Origin: Tepidicaulis sp002389665
Lineage (GTDB): Bacteria > Pseudomonadota > Alphaproteobacteria > Parvibaculales > Parvibaculaceae
Length of the DNA: 64,000 nt
Assembly: GCF_965222285.1 (NCBI RefSeq)
Contig: NZ_OZ244942.1
Location: forward strand, 2,728,001 to 2,792,000
Reading direction: 5' to 3'
In this document: positions 52,383-60,324 of the stretch, one piece after another
Layout: the number at the start of each line of letters is the position of its first letter
Numbering within the stretch: position 1 is the stretch's first letter
Notes under the pieces: model-generated
Seen by the model: the letters and a program-made list of their open reading frames with translations, nothing else
What the model was told of the DNA's origin: nothing
Database searches by the model: none
Translations under genes and position numbers: made by a program

Positions 52383-53163
52383 TCCGGCAAGCGCAGCTCT
52401 GGTCATCATGCTCAAAAGCCTCAAGATGACAGGCATGGCCCAAGCGATCAGCGAGCTCACCGAACAGGGGTCTCCGGCCGTCCAGGCAGCCGTTCCGGTT
52501 CTCTCCCAGTTGCTCAAGGCCGAGATGGCCGAACGGGAGACAAGATCGATTGCCTATCAGCTCAAGGTGGCACGGTTTCCAACCTACAAGGACCTGGCCG
52601 GCTTCGATTTTGCCAGCAGTGAGATCAATGAGGCCCTGGTGCGCCAGCTTCATTCAGGGGCTTTCATCGACAAGACCGACAACGTGGTGTTGGTGGGCGG
52701 GCCGGGAACCGGCAAAACCCATATCGCCACAGCGCTGGGCATCCGGGCCATCGAGCATCACCGCAAGAGAGTGCGCTTCTTCTCGACCGTGGAACTGGTC
52801 AATGCGTTGGAACAGGAAAAGGCTCAAGGCAAGGCCGGACAGATTGCCAACCGGCTTGTCCATTCCGATCTGGTCATCCTCGACGAGCTTGGATACCTGC
52901 CCTTCAGCGCATCAGGAGGGGCATTGCTATTCCATCTGCTGAGCAAACTCTACGAGCGCACCAGTGTCATCATCACCACCAATCTCAGCTTTGCCGAATG
53001 GGCCAGCGTGTTTGGCGACGCCAAAATGACAACCGCGCTGCTCGATCGGCTCACCCATCACTGCCACATTCTCGAAACCGGAAACGACAGCTTCCGCTTC
53101 AGGAACAGCTCGGCCCAGGCCGCAAAAACCAAAAAAGGAGAAAGCACCGACTTGACCATCTAA
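52372..53163 (+). CDS. istB: IS21 helper ATPase IstB
   Basis: DnaC-like AAA+ ATPase of 263 residues. Walker A GGPGTGKTHIATAL, Walker B LVILDELGYLPFS, sensor IITTNLSFAEW. It selects target DNA and activates IstA. ATG follows GGAGGTG at 52361. Full length, so the IS looks competent. Confidence 0.93.
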   Translation: MRHDPASAALVIMLKSLKMTGMAQAISELTEQGSPAVQAAVPVLSQLLKAEMAERETRSIAYQLKVARFPTYKDLAGFDFASSEINEALVRQLHSGAFIDKTDNVVLVGGPGTGKTHIATALGIRAIEHHRKRVRFFSTVELVNALEQEKAQGKAGQIANRLVHSDLVILDELGYLPFSASGGALLFHLLSKLYERTSVIITTNLSFAEWASVFGDAKMTTALLDRLTHHCHILETGNDSFRFRNSSAQAAKTKKGESTDLTI

Positions 53164-53207
53164 CCAAACCCAAATCATATCCACGAGGCGGGTCAATTCT
53201 CGGTGAA

Positions 53208-53239
53208 AATACCGGGTCAGATCTCAGCGGCAATCAACA
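53208..53239 (-). repeat. IS21 right terminal inverted repeat
   Basis: 32 bp, exact inverse of 50743-50774. It truncates the AbiEii-like gene and supplies its new stop. Confidence 0.9.
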
Positions 53240-53390
53240 GGTCCGGGATCAGGTAGCGGGGAACGAGCCCACCGACGAGATAGACGGACCTTTTCCATGG
53301 TCCCAAGCCGTGCAGCAGCGTAACTAGAACTCGCTCGCAGCTTTCTGTAACGGCAGCACTGTAACCGTCCTGGGTTGTAGGCTTGGCCAT
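53217..53390 (-). pseudogene. AbiEii-like nucleotidyltransferase, truncated by IS21
   Basis: The first 50 codons remain (MAKPTTQDGYSAAVTESCER ... VYLVGGLVPRYLIPD). VLVTLLHGLGPW and YLVGGLVPRYL resemble the start of AbiEii/MNT-type nucleotidyltransferases, where VGG opens the active site. At 53239 the IS begins, the DxD residues are lost, and the frame ends 7 codons later. The ATG overlaps the upstream stop by 4 bp, so it was co-translated with the AbiEi-like protein. Confidence 0.75.
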
Positions 53391-54499
53391 CAGAAACCGA
53401 TCCTTTCGTGGCGCAGGTGTGCCGCCATCTCGCGGGACCGCCCCTCACCCGTCAATAGGTCGAGATAGACCTGCACCGGGCTCGCAAGCCAAGCATCATC
53501 AACACGTTCTTTGAACAGAAACTCGCCCGATGTCGGCGTCTCTATGACGTTCAGATTTGCGCCTTCGCCGACGCTGCGTGCGCCGAGTTCGGCCAGAGCT
53601 TCCTCGGCCGCCGACCCCGGCTTCATACGGCATGCGACCTGCGAAAGCGCTGAAAGGAAAGGAGAATAACGCTGCGCGGCCGCTTCCCGCGTGATGACGT
53701 AGGAAACCTCATGCTCCCGGCATGCCGCAGCGAGGCGCCTGATAATTGTGTCCGGTTCACCACGCGGTACGTAGTAACGGCGTTCACCACGCAGCCGTGT
53801 CGCCTGCACCTGTTTGCTCCATTCGTCCAGGAGGGCCGTGGGGGCGATCAGGCGCCGCTCTTTGGCGGGACCTTGCCCGCGCGATTCGAGCCAGTCATAG
53901 CGCTCTAGCGAGATCAGGGTTTCCGAAGCGGTCGAAGGTGCAACCTCAGCGATCTCGGCCAACGCCGTCGCCCCGAACCATTCACCGCGCTTGACGAGTA
54001 ACGTGTGGACTATCTGGGCGCGCTTGCCCTTGAACAGGGAGCGAACCGATTTTTCGAGGGTTTTCGGCGGCGGCTTTTCCACGAAGATGTAGGCGCCGGG
54101 GGCGGGTACGTAGAGGCTGCCGCCGGTATCGTAGTAGCCGACATTCTCGTGCCGCAGCAACTCCCGCGCGCCCTGAGATATCGATTCGGCCGCCAAGAAC
54201 GGAATGTTGGAAGCGCCGTGCTCTACCCCCTCACGGTGGACATAGCGGTCAAGCTGCCAGAGGATTTGTCGCACGTCGCGCGGGTAGACCGATTTTTTGA
54301 CCTCGATGAGAAGGACGATATTGCGCCCACCAACATCTAGGCGCATTTCGGCGTCAATCCTGTACTGACTACCAGAGTCGAGGCGTTCAACGACCGGCTC
54401 CGATGCTTCAACTTGCGGCAGCCCCCCAAATGCTTCCCGGAGATGTTCCAGCACGTATTGCTCGTTCCTGCGGGTATTCTCTAACACGATTTGAGCCAT
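53390..54499 (-). CDS. AbiEi-like winged-helix protein (TA-like partner)
   Basis: Protein of 369 residues. An N-terminal domain with VLLIEVKKSVYPRDVRQILWQLDRY recalls restriction-endonuclease-like folds; a winged helix follows (FGATALAEIAEVAPSTASETLISLE), and a C-terminal domain (VSYVITREAAAQRYSPF, PVQVYLDLLTGEGRSREMA) is the type seen in AbiEi-like transcriptional antitoxins. ATG 54499 (MAQIVLEN) is chosen over a frame start that adds 68 unlikely residues. Its partner gene is cut by IS21, so the toxin-like half is gone. Confidence 0.7.
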   Translation of the reverse strand: MAQIVLENTRRNEQYVLEHLREAFGGLPQVEASEPVVERLDSGSQYRIDAEMRLDVGGRNIVLLIEVKKSVYPRDVRQILWQLDRYVHREGVEHGASNIPFLAAESISQGARELLRHENVGYYDTGGSLYVPAPGAYIFVEKPPPKTLEKSVRSLFKGKRAQIVHTLLVKRGEWFGATALAEIAEVAPSTASETLISLERYDWLESRGQGPAKERRLIAPTALLDEWSKQVQATRLRGERRYYVPRGEPDTIIRRLAAACREHEVSYVITREAAAQRYSPFLSALSQVACRMKPGSAAEEALAELGARSVGEGANLNVIETPTSGEFLFKERVDDAWLASPVQVYLDLLTGEGRSREMAAHLRHERIGF

Positions 54500-54753
54500 T
54501 TTCGCTGCACAGCATATAACCGACTTATAGTGCATATACGATAAAATAGCAATATTCACTGCGCAGCGAATTTTGAGGTGGAAGCGAAAGCTCAAGAAAT
54601 GTTGCTTTGGGTCACAAGAAGCCTTGGCCAAGGTCGCGCCTACTGAACGAGTACCCTGCTCGCACGGGCGACAAACCGCGCACCACCTTTTTGTTAAACA
54701 CAAATTATTATGTAGATAAATATAATTACATTAAATGTATGGTAATATACAAA
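54500..54753. promoter_or_regulatory. AT-rich intergenic region
   Basis: About 250 bp between the AbiEi-like start and the end of the DUF736 gene. The part 54690-54760 is very AT-rich (ATTATTATGTAG, TAAATATAATTAC) against a GC-rich background. It holds the promoter of the AbiEi-like gene; no gene is seen. Confidence 0.45.
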
Positions 54754-55062
54754 TTAGCTAGAACCTCGCCTCCAGACGAGATGAGCCTCCTGACCATCCT
54801 CTGCCGGAAACAGCGCCGCATGAACGGGCGCCGCAAGTACCGGATCGTCGAGCCGGACACTCAGATACTCTTTCTCACCGCCCCGCTCCCGCCAGGCGGC
54901 GCCGACCTCGGAGCGGCCGACATAGAGCTTGAAGGCCGGCGCCCGTTCACTGTCGCGATTGTCGTTCGGCACAAAGCGCAGCTTTGCATCGATGATGAGG
55001 GTCCGGATGGTGCCGGACCAGCCACCCTCCTTCGTAGGCGTGAACATCCCGATCACAGACAT
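54754..55062 (-). CDS. DUF736 protein
   Basis: Protein of 102 residues: MSVIGMFTPTKEGGWSGTIR, AKLRFVPNDN, FKLYVGRSEVGAAWRE and YLSVRLDDP are the DUF736 pattern. These small proteins are common on alphaproteobacterial plasmids and conjugative elements beside trb or par genes; function unknown. ATG preceded by GGAGGATTGAG. Last gene of the transfer operon. Confidence 0.88.
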   Translation of the reverse strand: MSVIGMFTPTKEGGWSGTIRTLIIDAKLRFVPNDNRDSERAPAFKLYVGRSEVGAAWRERGGEKEYLSVRLDDPVLAAPVHAALFPAEDGQEAHLVWRRGSS

Positions 55063-55063
55063 C

Positions 55064-55372
55064 TCAATCCTCCTTATCGGTTGGCGGCAACGGCGCGCGA
55101 GGTGCACGTCCTCTCGATCCCGGCTGAGCGATACCGGTGCCTTTGCCCTCTCCTTCCGGCAACGCCTTCCGTGCCTTGGCAAAGCCACGATCAGCCTCCA
55201 GAAAACTCTGCAGCATGTAGGGAATGAGCTCCGGCACCGATTCAGCCTCGCCATAGGTCTCGCGATAAAGCGCGGCATAGGCCTGCAGCGCCTTGTTGAG
55301 ATCGGGTGGCGCGATGAAGGTGATCTTGACCGGCGTGCGGTCGGGGAGTTTGCCGAGTTTCAGGTCGGGCAT
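55064..55372 (-). CDS. DUF2274 protein
   Basis: Protein of 102 residues beginning MPDLKLGKLPDRTPVKITF, with PPDLNKALQAYAALYRETYG and ESVPELIPYMLQSFLEADR: the DUF2274 family, regularly the gene after trbI. The ATG at 55372 has GAGG 8 bp upstream; an ATG at 55381 overlaps the trbI stop by 4 bp and would add three residues. A helical domain precedes a disordered Gly/Pro-rich tail. Confidence 0.87.
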   Translation of the reverse strand: MPDLKLGKLPDRTPVKITFIAPPDLNKALQAYAALYRETYGEAESVPELIPYMLQSFLEADRGFAKARKALPEGEGKGTGIAQPGSRGRAPRAPLPPTDKED

Positions 55373-55377
55373 GGTTC

Positions 55378-56646
55378 TCATCCTCGATAGGGACGCAGGA
55401 TCAGGTCCTTCTGCACGATGACGCGGATCGGCCAGCCGGGCCTCACCGTGATGGTCGGCTGGATGTTGAGATTCTTTTCGGTGAGGCGCTGGCCGGCCTG
55501 CGAAACGTTTTGCTGCGTCGACTGGCGGATCGCGCGCAGGAGATCGCTCTCCTCGCTGCCGAAACCGAGCTCGGTGCCAACGCCCAGAAGCGTCGCCAGC
55601 GCCACGCCCTTGACGAGCGCCCATGTGTGGTAGTCGACCTCGTCAGCGACGCCGGCATAACCGGTGGCATCCGTCGCCGGCAGATTGTCGATCACGATCG
55701 AGGAACCATCCGGCATCACGATGCGATGCCAGACGAGCAGCGCCCGCGACTGACCGAAGGCGACGACACTGTCGTAACTGCCGATGAGCCTCGATCCTTG
55801 CGGAATCAGCAAAGCCCTTCCGCTCACCGTGTCAAAAATATTTTCTGTGATCTGGGCAACCACAAGGCCCGGCAGATCGGAGTTGAGCCCCGTGATCAGG
55901 CTCGCGGCGATGACGCTGCCGGCCATCAACTGATGCGCCGAGACCGGTTCCTGCAGCGTGTGGCGGTTATAGATGTCAGGATCCGGTCCCCGGTTCATAA
56001 AATCGAGCTTGCGCTGCTGATGGTTCTGGTCGCGCTCCGGATCGAGGTTGAGACGCTCGTCGACTGCGGCGACAGCTTGAAGACCTGTGCTCTCCCTCGC
56101 ATCAGCCACTCTCGATTGCGAAGCACGCCCCTCGCCGCTTCCGCTCCCCTTCAATTGAAAGAACACGCCTGCTTCCGCCGCCTGCCGCGCCTGTTGCGCT
56201 AGTCTGAGCCTTTCGGCGCGAGCGTCGTTCTCCTCGGCGCTCGGCACGAAGGTCGGGCGGAGGCCGGCGCTATTGTCGATGCCGAGTTCCGCCTCGCGCC
56301 TGAGGATCGGGCGGCCAAATTCGCCGGGAAGCGGCGCGCCGAGTTCGGGGATCGGCTTCGGGATCTCGTCGTAGCTCACGGGCAGCGCCGCCAGCCCCTC
56401 CGCCCTCTCCTTACGCTCCGGGTGGTAGAGCTCCCCACCATCCGGCGCCGCGAGACGAAAGCTTGAGCCTTCCAGCGCCAGAAAGGCGAGCGCGAAAATC
56501 GTCGCCGAGCCCGTCGCCGCGACGCCGATGACGACACTGCGCCGGAACCGTGTCACACGGCGCGGCTTGGCGCGCAGCGCCAGCGTTTCGGGATCGACTT
56601 TCCCCGACGACTGCGTCTGACCCTGAGGCGAGGCGGGACCGGCCAT
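55378..56646 (-). CDS. trbI: TrbI conjugal transfer protein (VirB10-like)
   Basis: Protein of 422 residues: a cytoplasmic start, one transmembrane helix (VVIGVAATGSATIFALAFLAL), a Pro-rich stretch, then the VirB10 beta-barrel domain (AGSVIAASLITGLNSDLPG, GRALLIPQGSRLIGSYD, VVFG-like box with MPDGSSIVIDNLPATD). It spans the periplasm and links inner and outer membrane parts of the mating pore. Confidence 0.93.
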   Translation of the reverse strand: MAGPASPQGQTQSSGKVDPETLALRAKPRRVTRFRRSVVIGVAATGSATIFALAFLALEGSSFRLAAPDGGELYHPERKERAEGLAALPVSYDEIPKPIPELGAPLPGEFGRPILRREAELGIDNSAGLRPTFVPSAEENDARAERLRLAQQARQAAEAGVFFQLKGSGSGEGRASQSRVADARESTGLQAVAAVDERLNLDPERDQNHQQRKLDFMNRGPDPDIYNRHTLQEPVSAHQLMAGSVIAASLITGLNSDLPGLVVAQITENIFDTVSGRALLIPQGSRLIGSYDSVVAFGQSRALLVWHRIVMPDGSSIVIDNLPATDATGYAGVADEVDYHTWALVKGVALATLLGVGTELGFGSEESDLLRAIRQSTQQNVSQAGQRLTEKNLNIQPTITVRPGWPIRVIVQKDLILRPYRG

Positions 56647-56655
56647 ATCTCTCTC

Positions 56656-57675
56656 CTATCGTCCCGGCCGCAGCCGCGAGGGGCGATCATCGACGACGCC
56701 CGCTACCCTGTCGGTGCGGCTGATGCGCACCACCTGTTGCGGCGCCTCGCCGAGGTGCAATTCCGCCGCCGCGAAGAGGCGATCGACAATGTAGTAATGG
56801 CCGCGCAGCCGGTAATTGACGAGTTCGCTGCCGCCCGAGGGGCCGACCACGAAGAGCGGCGGTGCCTCGCCCTGATCGAACCGCGCGGGAAACTCGATAT
56901 AGACTTTCGAACCGTCATCGAAGGCGCGGAGCGGCCGCCAGGGCGGATTATCGCCCGTGATCTCGTAGCGGAAACGGAGCGCGGCGAGATCGATACCGCT
57001 TGCGATTGCCGATGCCGCTTGCGCCCTCGCGTTCCGCGCCTGCAAGGCGAGCAGCTCGTCGCGCGGATAGGTCCAGGAGAGTGCGGCCATGGCCGTCGCC
57101 TCGGTGCTCTGAAGCGCCAGACGATAGGCGCGGCGATCGGTGGTGATGACGAGATTGGTCTCAAGCCCGGCGGCGAAAGGCTTCACCAGCACATGGACAC
57201 GTTTGCCGGTGCCGGAGCCACTTACAGTATCGCCGATCACCCAGCGCACCGTGTCACCCGCCGAGACGGCGATGAGTTCCTCGCCCGGCTGCAATGCGAT
57301 ATCGCTGACGCGCTCCGGCGTCGCATAAAGCCGGTAGAGCGCGCCTTCAGTGAAGGGATAGACCTGGATCGCATTGATATAGCCATCCCGCATGGGTTCG
57401 ATCAGCGCCTCCTTGTTGGCGGCATCGACCCGTTCCGTCGGCACCCGCTTGTCGGGCTTCGGTTTCGCCGTATCGAGAGGCTGCAACTGACCCGGCAGCG
57501 GCAAAGGCTCCGGCAGGGCGACGATCTCGACGGGTTTCGGGGGCTGAGGTTCGAGCTGTGCCGGTTGCAGGTCGACCGCGCCATAGCGGATCTGGGGTGG
57601 CGGCACCTTGTCGGCACAGGCGGTCAACACAAGCGCCGAGATGCTTACCATCAAGAACGAACGGATCGGGGTCAT
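56656..57675 (-). CDS. trbG: TrbG conjugal transfer protein (VirB9-like)
   Basis: Protein of 339 residues with a lipobox-like SALVLTACADK, a Pro-rich linker, and the VirB9 domain (EGALYRLYATPERVSDIALQ, GDTVRWVIGDT, FEITGDNPPWRPL-type segment, GRYYIVDRLF-type segment near the end). Part of the outer-membrane core of the mating pore. Confidence 0.92.
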   Translation of the reverse strand: MTPIRSFLMVSISALVLTACADKVPPPQIRYGAVDLQPAQLEPQPPKPVEIVALPEPLPLPGQLQPLDTAKPKPDKRVPTERVDAANKEALIEPMRDGYINAIQVYPFTEGALYRLYATPERVSDIALQPGEELIAVSAGDTVRWVIGDTVSGSGTGKRVHVLVKPFAAGLETNLVITTDRRAYRLALQSTEATAMAALSWTYPRDELLALQARNARAQAASAIASGIDLAALRFRYEITGDNPPWRPLRAFDDGSKVYIEFPARFDQGEAPPLFVVGPSGGSELVNYRLRGHYYIVDRLFAAAELHLGEAPQQVVRISRTDRVAGVVDDRPSRLRPGR

Positions 57676-57689
57676 CTGGTTCTCCTTGG

Positions 57690-58388
57690 TCAGGGGGCTT
57701 CACCGGCGTTGAGTTCGCGTGACCAGTCGAGCGCCTCGACATAAAGGCCGAGCGGGTTCTTTCGGAGCGTCTCGGCATTGCGGGGCGGCCGAATGCCGAT
57801 GGTGAGAATGGCGGTCCAGTGGGTCGTCGCGGCGAGGCTGCCGCGCTCGTAAAGCCGCTCGCGCCATTTGACCTGGAAGGAGCGCTCCGAGACGCGGACG
57901 ACGCTGGTCACCTCGACGGATACATTGCGCGTGCCGACCGATTTGAAGGGATCGCTCTCGCGCGCGAATTCGTTGAGGAATGTCGCCGCCCTGCCGGTCG
58001 CATGGTCGTAGGCTTCGAGCCAGTTCTTCCGCAAGACGATAGGGTCGGAGGAAAGCGAGCGGACATTCGAGATGAAGCGCGCCAGCACAAAGGCGATCTG
58101 GGCATCTCCCGGCGTATAGGCCTCGATAGCGGGGCGCACAGCGCGGACCTCGCCCGAACGCTCGATCTCGACCACGTACGGGGTCACGTGAGACTGCAGC
58201 GATTGCCAGTAGAGGCCCGCCGACAGCCCGGCGCTTAGCGCGAGACATCCAAATGCCATCAGCCGCCAGTTTCGCGCCTGAACGCGCGCCGCGCCGATGC
58301 GCTCGTCCCAGGCTTGTGCCGCCTTCTGATAGGGGGTGACCGGTTCGGGGGTGCGGCCATATCGCTCCGTGGCACGTTTGAAGAGCAT
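57690..58388 (-). CDS. trbF: TrbF conjugal transfer protein (VirB8-like)
   Basis: Protein of 232 residues: short cytoplasmic start, one helix (LMAFGCLALSAGLSAGLYW), then a VirB8-type periplasmic domain (VTPYVVEIERSGEVRAV, ARFISNVRSLSSDPIVLRKNW, WTAILTIGIRPP). Assembly factor of the pore. Its ATG overlaps the trbL stop by one base (TGATG). Confidence 0.93.
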   Translation of the reverse strand: MLFKRATERYGRTPEPVTPYQKAAQAWDERIGAARVQARNWRLMAFGCLALSAGLSAGLYWQSLQSHVTPYVVEIERSGEVRAVRPAIEAYTPGDAQIAFVLARFISNVRSLSSDPIVLRKNWLEAYDHATGRAATFLNEFARESDPFKSVGTRNVSVEVTSVVRVSERSFQVKWRERLYERGSLAATTHWTAILTIGIRPPRNAETLRKNPLGLYVEALDWSRELNAGEAP

Positions 58389-59551
58389 CAGGACCTCCCA
58401 TCGTCGAAGGAAGGATTGGCGCCGGCACCCGGCCGGTCGCCTTCGCGGATCGCCTGCATCGCGGTCTGGGTATGGGTGCGGCGGCGCTGCTCGGCCCGGA
58501 GACGCCGCGCCCAGTCGGGTGTCCCCGCCGCCATGCTTGAAGACATTCCGGCAGAAGACGATGCGGCCATGCCCGGTACAGGCCCCATCCCCACCGCACC
58601 GGCCGTCGCGGTGCCCATGCCGGTGCCGGCCCGAAGTGCCGAAAGTCCGGCCGCACTTCCCATCCGGGCCGCCCCGAGCGCCATGCCGCCGGCCAGCGCC
58701 GCACCGGCCGCAACGCCACCGGTCGCCCCGACCACCGCGCCTGCACCAAGCTGCGGCGCGCCGGAGACGAGGCCCGCGGCAATGCCGGGCCCGAAAATGC
58801 CGAGCCCGAACAAAGCGAGCGAAGCCAGCACCAGCGCCATGGCGTCGTTGAGATTGGGCTCGCGGCCCTGAAGCGCCGTCACGAAATCGGTGAAAAAGCC
58901 CGAACCGATGCCGATGATGACGGCGAGCAGCATCACCTTGACGCCCGAGGCGACGACATTGCCGAGCACACGCTCGGCGAGAAACGCCGTTTTGGTCCAG
59001 AGCGCGAAGGGCACCAGTACGAAGCCCGCCAGCGTCGTCAGCTTGAACTCGATGATGGTGATGAAGAGCTGCACCGCCAGGATGAAGAAGGCGGCGATGA
59101 CGACCGTCCAGGCGAGTACCAGCACGATGATCCTGACCGCATGGTTGAAGAAACTCGTGAACCCCATCAAGGAGCCCGCCTGTTGCAGGAGCGGCCAGGC
59201 CGCCTCGAAGCCGATACCGGCGAGATAGCCCGGCCGGAGCAGGTCGTCGGCGGTGAGCTCGTTCTCCGCCGCATGCAGACCGAGGCCTGCGAAGGAACGG
59301 AAGATGATGTCGGCAAGGCCTGCAAAATTATTCAGGATCAGCGCGAAGACGCCGACATAAAGGACCTTCCGCAGGAGACGGCCCAGCACATTGCTCTCCT
59401 CCATCGCCCAGAAGAGACCGGCCAGCGTGATGTCGATGCCGATCAGGATCGCGGTCAGGAAGGCGACATCGCCCTGCAGCAGTCCGAAGCCGCTGTCGAT
59501 TGCCTGGGTGAAGGCTTCCATGAACCGGTCGATGACGCCAAGATCGTCCAT
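58388..59551 (-). CDS. trbL: TrbL conjugal transfer protein (VirB6-like)
   Basis: Polytopic protein of 387 residues: about six helices (FLTAILIGIDITLAGLFWAM, VLVLAWTVVIAAFFILAVQLF and others) followed by a Gly/Ala-rich, Met-containing low-complexity region (residues 260-340) and a charged tail. Forms the inner-membrane channel part of the mating pore. Confidence 0.92.
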   Translation of the reverse strand: MDDLGVIDRFMEAFTQAIDSGFGLLQGDVAFLTAILIGIDITLAGLFWAMEESNVLGRLLRKVLYVGVFALILNNFAGLADIIFRSFAGLGLHAAENELTADDLLRPGYLAGIGFEAAWPLLQQAGSLMGFTSFFNHAVRIIVLVLAWTVVIAAFFILAVQLFITIIEFKLTTLAGFVLVPFALWTKTAFLAERVLGNVVASGVKVMLLAVIIGIGSGFFTDFVTALQGREPNLNDAMALVLASLALFGLGIFGPGIAAGLVSGAPQLGAGAVVGATGGVAAGAALAGGMALGAARMGSAAGLSALRAGTGMGTATAGAVGMGPVPGMAASSSAGMSSSMAAGTPDWARRLRAEQRRRTHTQTAMQAIREGDRPGAGANPSFDDGRS

Positions 59552-59598
59552 GCCGCTCGCTCCTCGCCTCTTACTCTTCGTTTGTCACTCTTCGATTG

Positions 59599-60324
59599 TC
59601 ACCGCGCCCCGTAGGCTTTTCCCTCGCCCATGAAGCGGTCGAAGCTTGCGCGGGCCTGTTCCTCGGCCTGGGCCTTGCGTGCCGCATCAAGCGCTTCGGC
59701 GCGATATTGGGCCGCCATCAGGCTCTGGATCTGAAGCTGTTGTTTCGTCGAAAGCGCGAGCAACTGGTTTGCCGCCTGCTGCGCCTGAAGCGCACCGACC
59801 GCGCCTTGCGAGGCGGCGACCAGCGAGACGAGCGCCGCCTGGTCGCTCTCGACATTGCGCGCGATGCCCGCCTGCAGGCGCATCGTGTCGCCGTAGGCCG
59901 ACATGGCATCGCGCCAGCGCTGTTCGGCATCGGCGAGAAGCACGTCGTGAGTGACCTCCGCGCCGTAGCGCTCGGGATAGCTTTGTTCCAGTGCCTCTTG
60001 CGTCGCCTCGATGGTGAAGGCGATGCCCCGCGCCTGATCCATCAGCTGACCGATCCTTGTCAGCCCCGAGACCATGCCCTGCAGCGTCGAGAGATCGAGA
60101 TGCTCCAGGTTCCGCGCCATATTGTCGAGCATCACGGCCTCGTTCTGGAGCGAGCGGATCTGGTTGTCGATCTGCTCCAGCGCGCGCACCGCCTGCAGCA
60201 GGTTCTGCACATAGTTGGTGGGATCGAAGACGGTCATGGCCGTTGCCGGACGTAGGTATGCCGTTGCGAGACCAGCCGAGAGGCAGAGAGCGAGCAGCAC
60301 GGCCCGCAACGTCTTGCGCGTCAT
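59599..60324 (-). CDS. trbJ: TrbJ conjugal transfer protein (VirB5-like)
   Basis: Protein of 241 residues with a signal peptide (LRAVLLALCLSAGLATAYL) and a helical mature part beginning VFDPTNYVQNLLQAVRAL, the TrbJ start. Minor pilus component exposed at the tip. ATG 60324 overlaps the trbE stop by 4 bp. Confidence 0.92.
   Translation of the reverse strand: MTRKTLRAVLLALCLSAGLATAYLRPATAMTVFDPTNYVQNLLQAVRALEQIDNQIRSLQNEAVMLDNMARNLEHLDLSTLQGMVSGLTRIGQLMDQARGIAFTIEATQEALEQSYPERYGAEVTHDVLLADAEQRWRDAMSAYGDTMRLQAGIARNVESDQAALVSLVAASQGAVGALQAQQAANQLLALSTKQQLQIQSLMAAQYRAEALDAARKAQAEEQARASFDRFMGEGKAYGAR

Larger units (their letters stand above)
50743..53239 (+). mobile_element. IS21-family insertion sequence
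   Basis: 2,497 bp with 32-bp perfect terminal inverted repeats (50743-50774 and 53208-53239, starting TGTTGATTGCCGCTGAGATC) and a second inner repeat (CACTGAGATTTGACCC at 50787; CACCGAGAATTGACCC on the other strand), the multiple-end structure of IS21 elements. It holds istA and istB. No target duplication is visible: left flank CTGCACAT, right flank GGTCCGGG. Confidence 0.92.

Noticed and set aside
50738..53245. Target-site duplication of the IS21 element
   Set aside because: Flanks CTGCACAT and GGTCCGGG share no 4-8 bp duplication.
54607..55227. 206-codon plus-strand frame across the DUF736 gene
   Set aside because: Runs through AT-rich non-coding DNA and then antisense to DUF736 and DUF2274, which have good start sites and known families.
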